Notes: generated from the letters alone by a model not told the origin. Shown: positions 1 to 8,978, counted from the first letter of the stretch. The stretch is 64,000 bases of DNA from an uncultured Eubacteriales bacterium (GCA_900544405.1 UQVA01000006.1:19960-83959); one strand, 5' to 3'. Translations and numbers: made by a program.

Positions 1-714
1 GTAATTCAGCACACCGCTGATGAGGCTGTACAGCCAGGCCAGCTGCATGGCCTCCAGAAAAGTCTCCGGTGCAGCATGGGCAATCTTCCGAAGGGCTTCC
101 GCCAACGGGCCGGAGCAGGCCGACGCATAGCGCAGGCAGACCTTGCTGAGTGTGTCCAGTGCGATCCGGCAGGCATCAAACAGGTCCCCGGATTCCCCAC
201 GTTCTGCAGCTTTCTGCTTGCACCGATTCACCTCGGCGCGCATTCCGTCCAGGCCCAGCCGAAGCAGCTTGTTATAATCCAGATAAGCCCCGACTACCCG
301 GTACAGCGGGAAGGCGATCTGGGCGTGTTCCCAATAAATGTCCTCCGGCATGGCCTGTGCGATCTCTGCCGGGTACTGTTTACGCAGATTTTTCCGGGTC
401 TCCTGCTCTGCCCAGAAATCCAGCATTTTCCGGGCGTCCTCCACTTCCTCCGGGCTGGCACCGTCGGCCTGCAGGGCTTCCATGGCTCTGGGTACATCGT
501 AGAACCAGCCCACGCTGCGCCCCAGCAGCGGCTCATTGCTGAAGCCCACGGGCATGACCCGCTTCCGTCCGGCCAACAGGTCCCCCTGCTCCATGGGCAG
601 GAATTCATACCGGCTCATGACCTCCACGCAGTAGGCCTCCCGCAGGGCGCAGGGGTCATCCCGGTGGGCAAGGTACGTTTCGGTAAACTCCTTCAAATAC
701 TGATAAAAAGTCAT
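1..714 (-). CDS. Glycyl radical enzyme (PFL-like), N-terminal part, cut by window edge
   Basis: The first 238 codons of a long gene that continues beyond base 1; I translated it by hand from ATG 714. AAGAAGGAGA lies 6-10 bases upstream of the start. The sequence has the helical N-terminal style of pyruvate formate-lyase-like enzymes, including a stretch near the edge reading APETFLEAMQLAWLYSLISG, which matches the APxTFxEALQ region of the family. The thiyl cysteine and glycyl radical loop lie outside the window, so the substrate cannot be assigned. The divergent neighbour at 814 is a glycyl radical activating enzyme, which strongly supports the call: the pair would form an oxygen-sensitive radical enzyme and its activase. 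It could be a lyase, a dehydratase (diol or hydroxyproline type) or another subfamily. Confidence 0.8.
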   Translation of the reverse strand, partial: MTFYQYLKEFTETYLAHRDDPCALREAYCVEVMSRYEFLPMEQGDLLAGRKRVMPVGFSNEPLLGRSVGWFYDVPRAMEALQADGASPEEVEDARKMLDFWAEQETRKNLRKQYPAEIAQAMPEDIYWEHAQIAFPLYRVVGAYLDYNKLLRLGLDGMRAEVNRCKQKAAERGESGDLFDACRIALDTLSKVCLRYASACSGPLAEALRKIAHAAPETFLEAMQLAWLYSLISGVLNY

Positions 715-752
715 AAATATTCTCCTTCTTTCAGTGCGGTATCGATTTTATA

Positions 753-781
753 TTGACAATCCAGTCATTATCCGATATGAT
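753..781 (+). promoter_or_regulatory. Promoter of the glycyl radical activase
   Basis: TTGACA at 753-758 and TATGAT at 776-781 with a 17-base spacer, 33 bases before the ATG at 814. The divergent enzyme gene must use the same 99-base interval; I found no equally good promoter for it. Confidence 0.7.
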
Positions 782-813
782 TACTGATATCACAAAGGAG
801 GCCTGCCTGGCTT

Positions 814-1695
814 ATGGGAATCGTTTTTGATATTCAACGCTGCTGCTACCACGATGGCCCCGGAATCCGCACAACGGTTTTTCTCAAGGGCTGCAATCTT
901 CGCTGTGCCTGGTGTCACAATCCGGAGTCGTTTATTCGTCAGCCACAGCTGAAATACACCGCCCGGAACTGCATCGGCTGCGGGAAGTGCCTGGAAGTCT
1001 GCCCCAACGGCGTTCATTCGCTGGCGGATGGGGTACACCATGTCGATTTTCTGAAATGTCTTGCCTGCGGCCGCTGTACTTCCGGCTGTCCCGGTCATGC
1101 GCTTTCCGTTGTAGGCCGGGAAATGACCGTGCCGGAAATTCTGGATATCGTCCTTCGGGACAAGGCCTATTACCAGGCCACCGGCGGCGGCCTTACCGTT
1201 TCCGGCGGAGAACCCACTTTTCAAAGTGATTTTCTCCGGGAACTTCTGACCGGAGCCAAAGCGCTGGGTATTCACACGGCACTGGAGACCAACGGCTACA
1301 TAGCGCCCCAGGTCCTGGAAACGCTTCTGCCTGTTGCAGACCTGTTTCTGCTGGATTTCAAGCTGACCGACGCGGAAGGGCTTACTGCCCAGACCAACGC
1401 CAAGGGAGATGCCTGGGAGCATACCCTGGCCGCCTTGACCGCCCGGAATGTTCCCGTCATCCTCCGTCTGCCCGTTATTCCCGGCATCAATGACACCCGG
1501 GAGCATTTTGCCCGGGCAGCTGCGCTGGTCAAGTCAAATCCCAATGTTCTAAAAGCTGAGATTATGCCCTATCACGCCATCGGCGCCGACAAATGGGCAG
1601 AACTGGGACTGCGCTATGCCCTGCCCGACCTGCCCACGGTCCCGCCAGAGCAAGCCGCCCAATGGCAGCGCATTTTAGACGACCTGCTGCGCTGA
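814..1695 (+). CDS. Glycyl radical enzyme activating enzyme (radical SAM, with ferredoxin-type clusters)
   Basis: 293 residues, a normal length for PflA-type activases with an inserted ferredoxin domain. The radical SAM motif CNLRCAWC (CX3CX2C) sits near residue 30 and follows GPGIRTTVFLKG. Two further cysteine groups, CIGCGKCLEVCP and CLACGRCTSGCP, between about residues 53 and 95, would hold two extra [4Fe-4S] clusters. GGGLTVSGGEPTFQ is the conserved SAM-binding glycine region. The enzyme would cleave S-adenosylmethionine to place a radical on the glycine of its partner, presumably the divergent gene at 1-714. AAAGGAGG lies at 795-802. The protein ends just before a hairpin terminator. Confidence 0.92.
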   Translation: MGIVFDIQRCCYHDGPGIRTTVFLKGCNLRCAWCHNPESFIRQPQLKYTARNCIGCGKCLEVCPNGVHSLADGVHHVDFLKCLACGRCTSGCPGHALSVVGREMTVPEILDIVLRDKAYYQATGGGLTVSGGEPTFQSDFLRELLTGAKALGIHTALETNGYIAPQVLETLLPVADLFLLDFKLTDAEGLTAQTNAKGDAWEHTLAALTARNVPVILRLPVIPGINDTREHFARAAALVKSNPNVLKAEIMPYHAIGADKWAELGLRYALPDLPTVPPEQAAQWQRILDDLLR

Positions 1696-1702
1696 CCCCG
1701 AA

Positions 1703-1740
1703 AAAGCCGGAAATGACATCTGATGTGCATTTCCGGCTTT
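1703..1740. terminator. Bidirectional terminator between activase and ROK kinase
   Basis: AAAGCCGGAAATG pairs with CATTTCCGGCTTT around a short loop, with one bulged base. It lies between two converging genes, with T-rich sequence after the stem on the plus strand and a run of A before it. Confidence 0.8.
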
Positions 1741-1744
1741 CCTT

Positions 1745-2671
1745 TTATCCGTCTGCCGGTCTCCGGTATTGCCGGAGCTTCTTCCAGCCGTAGATTCCCG
1801 CACCAATAATACCGTTGTCCTGATTGGGCCTGGCAAACCGGATTTGCAGGCCTTCCAGCGGCATAGGTTTGCGGGTATGGACCCGAATCCGGTGCAGGAA
1901 CGTCTCCATGGGGAACCCCTTCATCTGGGGCAGTCCGCCGCCGATGATCACATAATCCGGGTCCAGAATATTGACCTCCGTGGCCACCGTAGCCGCCATG
2001 GCATCCACCTGGGCCAGGACCTCCGGCGTATCGGCATAGCAGGCATATAACTCCGCCACATCAATATTCCGGAATACGGATTTGCACAGCTGGCTCAGCC
2101 GGCGGCCTCCGCCGATGGGTTCCATACAGCCCACATTGCCGCAGCCGCAAATGTCCCCGGAACCCAGCTGCGGAATATGGCCCAGCTCTCCGGCCACGCC
2201 GTTTTTCCCCACCAACAGCTGTCCGTTCCAGCTGATGGCGTTTCCGATGCCGGTTCCGAAATAGATGCCGATAATCAGGCCTTCCTCTGGCAACGCCAAG
2301 GATTGAAGGTCATAGGTCAGCAGTAAATTCACGTCCTTTTCCAGAAATACCGGAAGATTCAGCGCTTTTTCCAGTATTTCCGCAATGGGGCAATTATCCA
2401 GCCCCGGCACATTGGGCGCCTGCACCACAACTCTGCGAGCCTTGTCCACCGTTGCCGGGACCCCCAACGACACCGCCGCCACCGTATATTCTTTCTCGGC
2501 TTCCACCCGGTATTGCTTCAGCGCCTCCGTCAGGCCCGGCAGGAATCCCCGGGCCGTTATTTCTTCCGTGAGGATAAACCGGGCATCCAGCAGGCAGTGC
2601 GCCTGATCGACCAAGCCCATGCGGACATTCGTTCCGCCAATATCCAAGCATATAATTACTTCATTTTTCAC
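1745..2671 (-). CDS. ROK family sugar kinase, D-allose kinase (AlsK)-like
   Basis: 308 residues. The N-terminal phosphate loop reads ICLDIGGTNVRMGLVD. The ROK signature GVAGELGHIPQ is followed by the zinc ligands in CGCGNVGCMEP, and the C-terminal half has IIGGGLPQM. By memory the whole protein aligns well with E. coli AlsK, including the APNVPGL and EKDVNLLLTYD segments, so phosphorylation of allose, fructose or a related hexose in the cytosol is likely. The start is GTG at 2671, with GAGG 8-11 bases upstream. A LacI-type operator (2685-2700) sits directly upstream, and the lacI-family gene with its terminator lies just before that. No clear promoter was seen between the two genes. Confidence 0.85.
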   Translation of the reverse strand: MKNEVIICLDIGGTNVRMGLVDQAHCLLDARFILTEEITARGFLPGLTEALKQYRVEAEKEYTVAAVSLGVPATVDKARRVVVQAPNVPGLDNCPIAEILEKALNLPVFLEKDVNLLLTYDLQSLALPEEGLIIGIYFGTGIGNAISWNGQLLVGKNGVAGELGHIPQLGSGDICGCGNVGCMEPIGGGRRLSQLCKSVFRNIDVAELYACYADTPEVLAQVDAMAATVATEVNILDPDYVIIGGGLPQMKGFPMETFLHRIRVHTRKPMPLEGLQIRFARPNQDNGIIGAGIYGWKKLRQYRRPADG

Positions 2672-2684
2672 ACCGTTTTCCTCG

Positions 2685-2700
2685 CAGTAATCGTTTTCTC
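2685..2700 (-). promoter_or_regulatory. LacI-family operator upstream of the ROK kinase
   Basis: On the minus strand GAGAAAACGATTACTG, close to the island consensus GAGTAAACGTTTACTC. It lies 14 bases upstream of the GTG start and immediately after the lacI terminator. Unlike four of the other copies it has no clear promoter next to it, so it may act on transcripts reading through from lacI. Confidence 0.6.
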
Positions 2701-2714
2701 ACTCTCTGAAAGAA

Positions 2715-2737
2715 AAGAGGGGAGCATTGCCCCTCTT
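2715..2737 (-). terminator. Terminator of the LacI-family gene
   Basis: AAGAGGGG pairs with CCCCTCTT over a 7-base loop; on the minus strand it is followed by TTTCTTTC. It separates the regulator from the ROK kinase. Confidence 0.7.
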
Positions 2738-2745
2738 CTCTTTGG

Positions 2746-3768
2746 TCACACATGCGCATTCCTTCCCCGTGTGGATGCTCTCGGCATCAGGTATACAGGC
2801 ACATGAGCGACCGTCTGCTCCGGGTCCTCTTTTCCGTCCAGGGCTGCCAGCAGCTGCTCCACAGTTTTTTCGCCAAGGACATCCACCTGCTGATGCACCG
2901 TGGAAATGGGCACGGAATTAAACGCCGTAATGGAAATATCATCGTAGCCAATGATCTTGGTCTGCTCCGGCACCCGGATTCCCTGGTCCGTCAATGCCTG
3001 GTAGCAACCCAACGCCAGCCAATCCGACGCCGCAAAAACGCCGTCATAGTCAAAGCGTCCCTGCCGGACCAATTCCGTCACCGCATCATAGGCTTCCTGA
3101 TAGTGCAGGCGGTCCAGATATTCCACGCTGAGCCTGGCCTTGGGCGGATCCTGTGCAGACAGGACCTGTTCAAAGCCCTCCAGACGTTCCGTATAGGCGG
3201 AAACACGCCGACGGCTGGTCATGGCCAGGATATTTTTGCAGCCGCAGTCCAGCAACTCCTGGGCGGCTAAATTACCACCCTGTACGTTGTCGCTGGAAAG
3301 CATAAAGGCATTCTTTTTCGGATGCTCCGGGATACGGTCGATGTAAATGGCAGGCAGGTCCCGGCCGGATTCCTCCTGGGTGCTGCCGCTGGACAGGAAA
3401 ATCAGGCCGCACACATTCTGGTTATACATCATCTGGATGCGTTTGCGCTCCTGCTCGTCGTCCTCGTCCGTATTGCACAGAAGGCTCTGATAGCCGTGGG
3501 CAAACAGGTTCTTATCAATTTCGGAAACCAGCTTCACAAAGAACTCGTTGGTGATATCCGGAACGACGATGCCCACATTCATGGTCCGCTGCTCCCGCAA
3601 CCCCTTGGCGATCTGATTCGGGACATATTGCCGGTTGCGGATGATCTCCAGGACCTTCTGTTCCGTCTCCGGGGAATAGCGGCCATTCTTGTTGATGACC
3701 CGGGAAACCGTCGCAGCTGAAACACCCGCTTCTTTCGCAATATCTTTGATGGAAAAACTCTGTTTCAC
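2746..3768 (-). CDS. LacI/GalR family transcriptional regulator
   Basis: 340 residues, the usual family length. The helix-turn-helix and hinge are at the N-terminus: IKDIAKEAGVSAATVSRVIN followed by NGRYSPETEQKV. The rest is a periplasmic-binding-type sensor domain, starting with MNVGIVVPDITNEFF near residue 65 and including DGVFAASDWLALGCYQ and KIIGYDDISI. It is the only LacI-type protein in the window and the likely reader of six matching palindromes at 2685, 10251, 10309, 19735, 23598 and 23719. A sugar or sugar phosphate from the island would be the expected inducer. Its own promoter carries no copy of the palindrome, so strong self-repression is not indicated. Confidence 0.95.
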   Translation of the reverse strand: MKQSFSIKDIAKEAGVSAATVSRVINKNGRYSPETEQKVLEIIRNRQYVPNQIAKGLREQRTMNVGIVVPDITNEFFVKLVSEIDKNLFAHGYQSLLCNTDEDDEQERKRIQMMYNQNVCGLIFLSSGSTQEESGRDLPAIYIDRIPEHPKKNAFMLSSDNVQGGNLAAQELLDCGCKNILAMTSRRRVSAYTERLEGFEQVLSAQDPPKARLSVEYLDRLHYQEAYDAVTELVRQGRFDYDGVFAASDWLALGCYQALTDQGIRVPEQTKIIGYDDISITAFNSVPISTVHQQVDVLGEKTVEQLLAALDGKEDPEQTVAHVPVYLMPRASTRGRNAHV

Positions 3769-3872
3769 GGATGGGATCCCCCTCTGTCCATTCTTGACTG
3801 CAGTCTCCTACAAAAAACAAGGCAACACTTTTCATTCTGCTTCCTGACTGATCATCCTGGATTTTTTGTTTT

Positions 3873-3901
3873 ATCATATCAAATTTACAATGCAAATGCA
3901 A
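3873..3901 (-). promoter_or_regulatory. Promoter of the LacI-family gene
   Basis: On the minus strand TTGCAT, a 17-base spacer, then TATGAT, about 105 bases before the ATG at 3768. The interval 3769-3958 holds nothing else that I can support. Confidence 0.6.
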
Positions 3902-3958
3902 GCATATTCTGGATGATTCTTGCATATAATTCCGTATCTCACCGGCCCCCGTGACGCT

Positions 3959-5014
3959 TTAATCGGTCGCCTGCGTGCTGCGGAGGGCTTCCAGGACTCC
4001 GCAGATCGTCCCCGTCTCCAAGTCGGTCAGGTGATAGCGTGCATCCTGCAGCCGTTCTTCCAGATACTCGATTGCTTTCTCCCGGTTCAACGGACGGGGC
4101 TTACTTCCTGCAAAGCGCAGGAAATTGTCAGCCGTAATACGCTGAATGGTCTTTACCGGCAGCCCTGCCCCCTGGATGAACCGATCCCACAGGGGGAAGC
4201 GGTCACTGCGGATCAGGAAATTCTGCTCCAGATCGTTGATCTCCCGGGCAATTTTCCGGTCCTGAGGCCCCGCCGGGAGGCAGTTATCCGTCCCGAAGAG
4301 AATCCTGTCCGAAAAGTCCAGGAAAAACTGACGCCACGCCTCCGGCTGACTGTCAAAAGCATAGTACATCTCCGTACCGGCCGTAATGTCCAGATTCAGG
4401 TTTGGAAACCGTTCCATTAAGTGCCGGAGGCGAGGCTCATCGTTGCTCATAAAGAACAGGTGGGCCATGCAGAACCGGACCTTCGGCCAGCGCTCCAGCA
4501 TGGCGATCGTCTCCTCCGCAATCTGCTCATAGGAGGGAAACGTCCCGTCTCCGTAATAATATCCGGCATTCTTCGCCCATTCCGAGCAGGCATCCCAGTT
4601 CCAGTTTTCCACCGGGTCATTGACATGGATCAGCAGCGGAATGTTCCATCGGCTCGCCGTTTCATAGAGGCTGTCCAGGCAGGCGTCATCCTGCCGGATG
4701 CCCAACCGCTTGCGCTCGTTGGGCTTGTTCTCGATCATTTTCATGCCGTCCAAGCCGATATCCCAAAGCCGCCGGGCCTCCCGGCCGGTATCATAGGAAA
4801 ACCGATGATGCAGCCCACCGAAGGCATAGTTGCGCCGGTCCAACAGCTTAAAGTAAATGGCCATGGCATTCTGCGCCGCATCGTCCATTCCCTCCACGCT
4901 GAGGAAATTGGAAGAAGCATAGCCATAAATCTCTCGCTGGCTGTGATTCAGTTCTTCCACATCCGCCATTCCGCCATTCAGAACGTGGACATGGCAGTCG
5001 ATCCATTCATGCAT
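3959..5014 (-). CDS. Amidohydrolase family 2 (TIM-barrel metal hydrolase or lactonase-like)
   Basis: 351 residues from ATG 5014; the frame is open for 13 more codons, but GGAG 8 bases upstream fits 5014 and the protein then starts MHEWIDCHVHV. CHVH is the first metal-binding HxH, followed by H in LLIHVND, H in CMAHLFF and D in LFGTDN, the normal amidohydrolase-2 set. Such proteins hydrolyse or decarboxylate small cyclic acids or lactones, but the substrate here is unknown. It overlaps the D-lyxose isomerase gene by 8 bases and ends the GH38-isomerase-amidohydrolase operon, so a sugar-derived substrate is a fair guess. No signal peptide, so it is cytosolic. Confidence 0.8.
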   Translation of the reverse strand: MHEWIDCHVHVLNGGMADVEELNHSQREIYGYASSNFLSVEGMDDAAQNAMAIYFKLLDRRNYAFGGLHHRFSYDTGREARRLWDIGLDGMKMIENKPNERKRLGIRQDDACLDSLYETASRWNIPLLIHVNDPVENWNWDACSEWAKNAGYYYGDGTFPSYEQIAEETIAMLERWPKVRFCMAHLFFMSNDEPRLRHLMERFPNLNLDITAGTEMYYAFDSQPEAWRQFFLDFSDRILFGTDNCLPAGPQDRKIAREINDLEQNFLIRSDRFPLWDRFIQGAGLPVKTIQRITADNFLRFAGSKPRPLNREKAIEYLEERLQDARYHLTDLETGTICGVLEALRSTQATD

Positions 5015-5690
5015 GGGGGTACTCCTTGCACAGCAGCCGGTATGGGGCTTCATCTTCCTCGATGGCCGGGAATCTTCCGGGGACCGAAAGGAAATGATTG
5101 TCCGTATCGTCGTCGTTGCACATGCTGACCTCGCCGATCAGTACATCGCCGCAGCCTTCCTTGCCCCAGAACTCATGGTAAAGCCGCTGGGTGTAGGTCA
5201 CGCTCTGGCCCTTCTTCAGTTCCAGAATACCGCCGGCAGGCAGCGTCAGCTTCACGCCGTCCGAAACGATCTCCACGGGTTTTTCCAGATCCAGCTCGTC
5301 CTTTTCGTTGGCACAGTACAGCTGCATCACCAGGATGCCGCCGCCCCGGTTGATGATGTCCTCCATCTTGTAGGTATGGAAGTGCATGGGGGTGTGCTGT
5401 CCCTCCCGGGCCACCAGGTACTTTTCCGCATAGGGCTTGGGGTACCGGGCCGGGTCCTTCTGATTGCCGTTGCGGAGCGTCACCGCCGTCAGGCCGATAT
5501 GGTCAAAGTCGCCGGTGCCAAAATCCGTCACGTCCCAGCCCAGGGCATTGTCCCGAATTTCATCACATTCGTGGCCCTTCTCCTGCCACTCCTCCGGCGT
5601 CCAATTCAGAAACGGCGGCAGCACATAGCCGTTATCGGAAAGCAGTTTTTCCGTCTGGCGGATAATTTCATTCACTCTGGATCGTTTCAT
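5007..5690 (-). CDS. D-lyxose ketol-isomerase (also acts on D-mannose in related enzymes)
   Basis: 227 residues, the same length as the E. coli O157 D-lyxose isomerase, to which it aligns along its length. The cupin metal site is visible: H103 and H105 in PMHFHTYKMED, E110, and H172 in LYHEFWG. Other shared blocks are LGWDVTDFG, IINRGGG and GDVLIGEVS. It interconverts D-lyxose and D-xylulose; characterised homologues also turn D-mannose into D-fructose. It overlaps the GH38 gene by four bases (ATGA), so the two are translationally coupled, which fits mannose from GH38 being isomerised. A xylulokinase at 27992 could alternatively take D-xylulose from lyxose. Confidence 0.88.
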   Translation of the reverse strand: MKRSRVNEIIRQTEKLLSDNGYVLPPFLNWTPEEWQEKGHECDEIRDNALGWDVTDFGTGDFDHIGLTAVTLRNGNQKDPARYPKPYAEKYLVAREGQHTPMHFHTYKMEDIINRGGGILVMQLYCANEKDELDLEKPVEIVSDGVKLTLPAGGILELKKGQSVTYTQRLYHEFWGKEGCGDVLIGEVSMCNDDDTDNHFLSVPGRFPAIEEDEAPYRLLCKEYPHA

Positions 5691-8600
5691 AGCAATTCCT
5701 CCGTTTTCTCAACCAACAAAGTTTGTATCTCAAAGGCATGGAAATGAATGCGTGCGCCTTCCTCTGTAATGACCAGGTCCTCGCTGTCAATCGGCTCTTC
5801 CAGCAGGTTGCACAGGCTGACTGCCCGCCAGCCGTTCAAGGCGATCCTCGCTTCCGCGGCCCCTCCGGCCGCTTCGTACAGGCGCAAAATCTGTCTGTCG
5901 CTGTCCTCCGCCGTCTTGATGGTCTCCACCAGGACCGTCCCGGACAGGACCCGGACGCCGGGAACATCCTGCCGCTTCTGCGGAATAATTTGGGCAGTCT
6001 CCAAGGGATAATTCAGGCAATAGCCCTCCCGGACAACGCCGCCGTCCCACGCATCTCCCCTGTGGGGATAGACCGCATAGGTAAAGCTGTGTTTTCCGAT
6101 GTCCCCATGCTCGCAGGGGCAATTCTGGCTCCGCAGCAGGCACAGGTCCAGAACGTTGTCCCAGAGTTTATAGCCATATTTGCAATCGTTCAGCAGGGCC
6201 AGGCCCCCGGACCGGTCGGACATATCCGCCCATTTGTGGGCGCAGACCTCGAATTTGGCCTGATCCCAGGAGGTATTGTGATGGGTCGGCCGGAACACAT
6301 GGCCGAACTGAATGTCGCAGGCGGCACTTTCCGCCACCACATCCACCGGCCACTGGACCCGGAGCATCTGGTATTCCTCCTGCCAGCTCACCTCCGTCCG
6401 GAAGTCAACACGGGCGGAATGATTGTTCAGGCAGACCGTCTGGGTGATCGTGGATGCTTTTCCCACTCGGAAGGTCATGTGCAGGAATTGTCCGGCCCCC
6501 CGGTCGTAGCGTTCCATGGTCAAGAGTCTTGCCGGTTGACCGGGCCGGTCCAGATAGGCCTTTTCAATATCCCAATGGGTGTTCTCATCCGGGAAGCACA
6601 CCAGCCGGTTGCCCCGCTGGCCCGCAGGGAGCATTTCCCGTTCGGCGCATTTGTCGTAGAGGCTGTCCACGGTCCCATCCGGGCAGAAAGACAGCCGGAC
6701 CCGATCATTTTCCAGAGTCTGTCCCTGCCGGTCCGTCCGGGTGATTGGCTGCGCCGTACTCAGGTCCACAACGGCAATTCCGTAAGCGGGGACGCTGACC
6801 GGCAGCTCCCTGCCGTCCCGTTCCAGGTACTCGGTACGGTCCACCGGTGCCGGATTGAACACGGCAACAGGCTTTTCCATACCGTCAGCATTCAATCCTG
6901 CGGCCAGGAATTGTTTTTGTTCCTCGATTCGACGCAGGGCCTCCAGATGCAGTTGGGCATAGCGGGCCTGAGTCTGGGCATAAACCCGGTCAATGGCCGA
7001 ACCCGGAAGGCAATCGTGGAACTGATAGAGCATCACGTCCTGCCAGGCTTCGTAAAGCCAGTCTCTGGGATAGGTTCCTCCCAGAGAACTGAGCCATTCC
7101 AGCGTATGCAGGTCCTGCTCCAGGGTCCGGTTCCATTTTTTCTGTTTGGCCATGGACGTATAGGTTCCCTGGTGCCGCTCAAAATACAGCTCCCCATGCC
7201 AATCCCGGTATTGGTCTGCATTTTTTTCGATTCTCCTGAAGAAATCAACGACGAATTCGTCCTCCAGCGGCGGAGTCCCCTTCAGATTCCGGGACCGTCT
7301 GCGCCGCTTCATGTGTTCATATCCGGGACCGCCGCCTCCGTCTCCCAGACCGTAAAGCTGCAATCCTCTGGGGCAGACATCCTTGTCCGTATCGTGGTAC
7401 TCCCCGTAGATGGCCATTTGCGGCACAGAAGCGCTGGTATAGCTGTTTTCCGGCAGCATGTGGGTCAGGATTCTGGTCCCATCCATGCCGTACCACCAGA
7501 AGGTATATCTGGGGAACCGGTTTGTATCGTTCATGGACAGCTTATTGGTGGTAAAGTACGGCACACCCGCCTTGACGAACAGCTGCGGCAGGGCGGCGCT
7601 GTATCCGAAAACGTCCGGCAGGAAGCCCACCTGCATATCCTGGCCGAATTCCTTCCGGAAGAATCGTTTTCCGTAGAGAAGCTGCCGCACCAGAGATTCG
7701 CCGCCAGGCAAATTGGTGTCGCACTCAATGTACAGCGCACCGACCACCTCCAGCCGCCCCTCCCGGATGCGCCGGCACATCCGCTCATATAGCTCCGGGT
7801 ATTGCTCTTTCAGCCAGAGATACACCGGGGCCTGGCTCAATGTAAACTTATACTCCGGAAACCGGTCCATCATTTTCATAACCGTGGACATGGTCCGGGC
7901 GCATTTCCGGGGTGTCTCCCGCTGGGGCCATAGGAACAGCAGGTCCAGGTGGGAGTGTCCGATAGAGGAATACGTCAGCGTGGTCTGCTCGCAGGGCCGG
8001 GAAAGAATCTCCTCCAGGTACTTCTTGGCCTCCGTCACCCGGCCATGGTCCAGCAGCCGCTGCCGCTTTCGGGTCGGCTCCGTCTCCGGGTCCGGCCAGA
8101 TGGAGAGCCGTTCTCCGGCTTTGTCCAGGCCGGAGGTTTCCTCCCCATAGGCATGGCGGGCCATCATCCGCTCCTGGGTACTGCCCACATCGGCGGAGGT
8201 ATGTTCGGCCTCCTCCGGCCCAAGGGCAGACGCCGCCCGTTCCAGAAGCTGGCCGACTTCTTCGCCGTAGGCATCTCCGTTTTCGCAAAGGCCCACAAAA
8301 AGGCTCTGGCAGACCACCCAATCGTAAAAGGTCTCCCGCACCAGATCGTCCACCCACACCAGGCAGGCCTCCTTGATGCGGCCGTTGTTCCGGTACTGGC
8401 CTTCAATATCCATGCAGGTAAAGTCGCCCCAGAAGTCGATCTGCCCCTGCGCATTCAGGCAATCCTTTAATTCGATCGTGCGCTTGCCCCACAGGCCCAA
8501 CGGAAACTCGTTGCGGGACGTGGCACTGGTCAGTCCCTGGACAGGGTTTCCGTTCTGATCCACCACCAGGCCCTCAGCAGACAAGTCCACCAGCACCGCC

Positions 8601-8848
8601 AGGTGCTTTCCGGCAGCCTCCGGCGGGATCGTTCCCGTAAAATGGAACCAACCGCAGTCGAACAGGTCGCCCCAATGCTCCCCCGGCTGCCAAAGCCGGT
8701 AAGCCCCCTTCTTTTTCTCCGAAAACGGCAGGGGTTCTTCGGAAGTATAGCCTTCTATTTTCAGATTCTGCACCACATGATAAACGCCGTATTCCAGTAT
8801 TTCCCGCAGAGCCGTAAATCGCTGTTCCTGCATCCGAAATCGTTCCAT
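5687..8848 (-). CDS. GH38 family alpha-mannosidase
   Basis: 1053 residues from ATG 8848, chosen because GGAGG lies about 8 bases upstream; the open frame extends 25 codons further with no support. The GH38 barrel begins near residue 290: GHSHLDLLFLWP (H298, D302) matches the zinc-binding GHxHxDxxWLWP motif, and FLPDVFGYSAALPQ holds the nucleophile D412. An N-terminal beta domain (about 1-170) and a long C-terminal beta-sandwich region complete the family layout. There is no signal peptide, so it should trim imported mannosides in the cytosol. It is first in the operon with lyxose isomerase and the amidohydrolase. Confidence 0.93.
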   Translation of the reverse strand: MERFRMQEQRFTALREILEYGVYHVVQNLKIEGYTSEEPLPFSEKKKGAYRLWQPGEHWGDLFDCGWFHFTGTIPPEAAGKHLAVLVDLSAEGLVVDQNGNPVQGLTSATSRNEFPLGLWGKRTIELKDCLNAQGQIDFWGDFTCMDIEGQYRNNGRIKEACLVWVDDLVRETFYDWVVCQSLFVGLCENGDAYGEEVGQLLERAASALGPEEAEHTSADVGSTQERMMARHAYGEETSGLDKAGERLSIWPDPETEPTRKRQRLLDHGRVTEAKKYLEEILSRPCEQTTLTYSSIGHSHLDLLFLWPQRETPRKCARTMSTVMKMMDRFPEYKFTLSQAPVYLWLKEQYPELYERMCRRIREGRLEVVGALYIECDTNLPGGESLVRQLLYGKRFFRKEFGQDMQVGFLPDVFGYSAALPQLFVKAGVPYFTTNKLSMNDTNRFPRYTFWWYGMDGTRILTHMLPENSYTSASVPQMAIYGEYHDTDKDVCPRGLQLYGLGDGGGGPGYEHMKRRRRSRNLKGTPPLEDEFVVDFFRRIEKNADQYRDWHGELYFERHQGTYTSMAKQKKWNRTLEQDLHTLEWLSSLGGTYPRDWLYEAWQDVMLYQFHDCLPGSAIDRVYAQTQARYAQLHLEALRRIEEQKQFLAAGLNADGMEKPVAVFNPAPVDRTEYLERDGRELPVSVPAYGIAVVDLSTAQPITRTDRQGQTLENDRVRLSFCPDGTVDSLYDKCAEREMLPAGQRGNRLVCFPDENTHWDIEKAYLDRPGQPARLLTMERYDRGAGQFLHMTFRVGKASTITQTVCLNNHSARVDFRTEVSWQEEYQMLRVQWPVDVVAESAACDIQFGHVFRPTHHNTSWDQAKFEVCAHKWADMSDRSGGLALLNDCKYGYKLWDNVLDLCLLRSQNCPCEHGDIGKHSFTYAVYPHRGDAWDGGVVREGYCLNYPLETAQIIPQKRQDVPGVRVLSGTVLVETIKTAEDSDRQILRLYEAAGGAAEARIALNGWRAVSLCNLLEEPIDSEDLVITEEGARIHFHAFEIQTLLVEKTEELL

Positions 8849-8901
8849 AGAGAATTCCTCCCTCTTGTCGCACTGTCCGGCAGCCGGGCAGTATGACAAA
8901 A

Positions 8902-8945
8902 GGGAGGCCCAAAAGCCCAACATCGGTTTGGCCTTCGGACCTCCC
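8902..8945 (-). terminator. Terminator after the carbohydrate-binding lipoprotein gene
   Basis: GGGAGGTCC (minus strand) pairs with GGGCCTCCC around an inner weak hairpin and is followed by TTTTGTC. It separates the lipoprotein from the GH38 operon; no obvious promoter was found for GH38 in 8849-8901, so read-through may feed it. Confidence 0.7.
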
Positions 8946-8978
8946 GGTTCGTGTGTTTATTCGACGTGTTTCAAAGGC

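Noticed and set aside
8849..8923. N-terminal extension of the GH38 protein to 8923
   Set aside because: The extra 25 residues run through the upstream terminator, and a good ribosome site supports ATG 8848.
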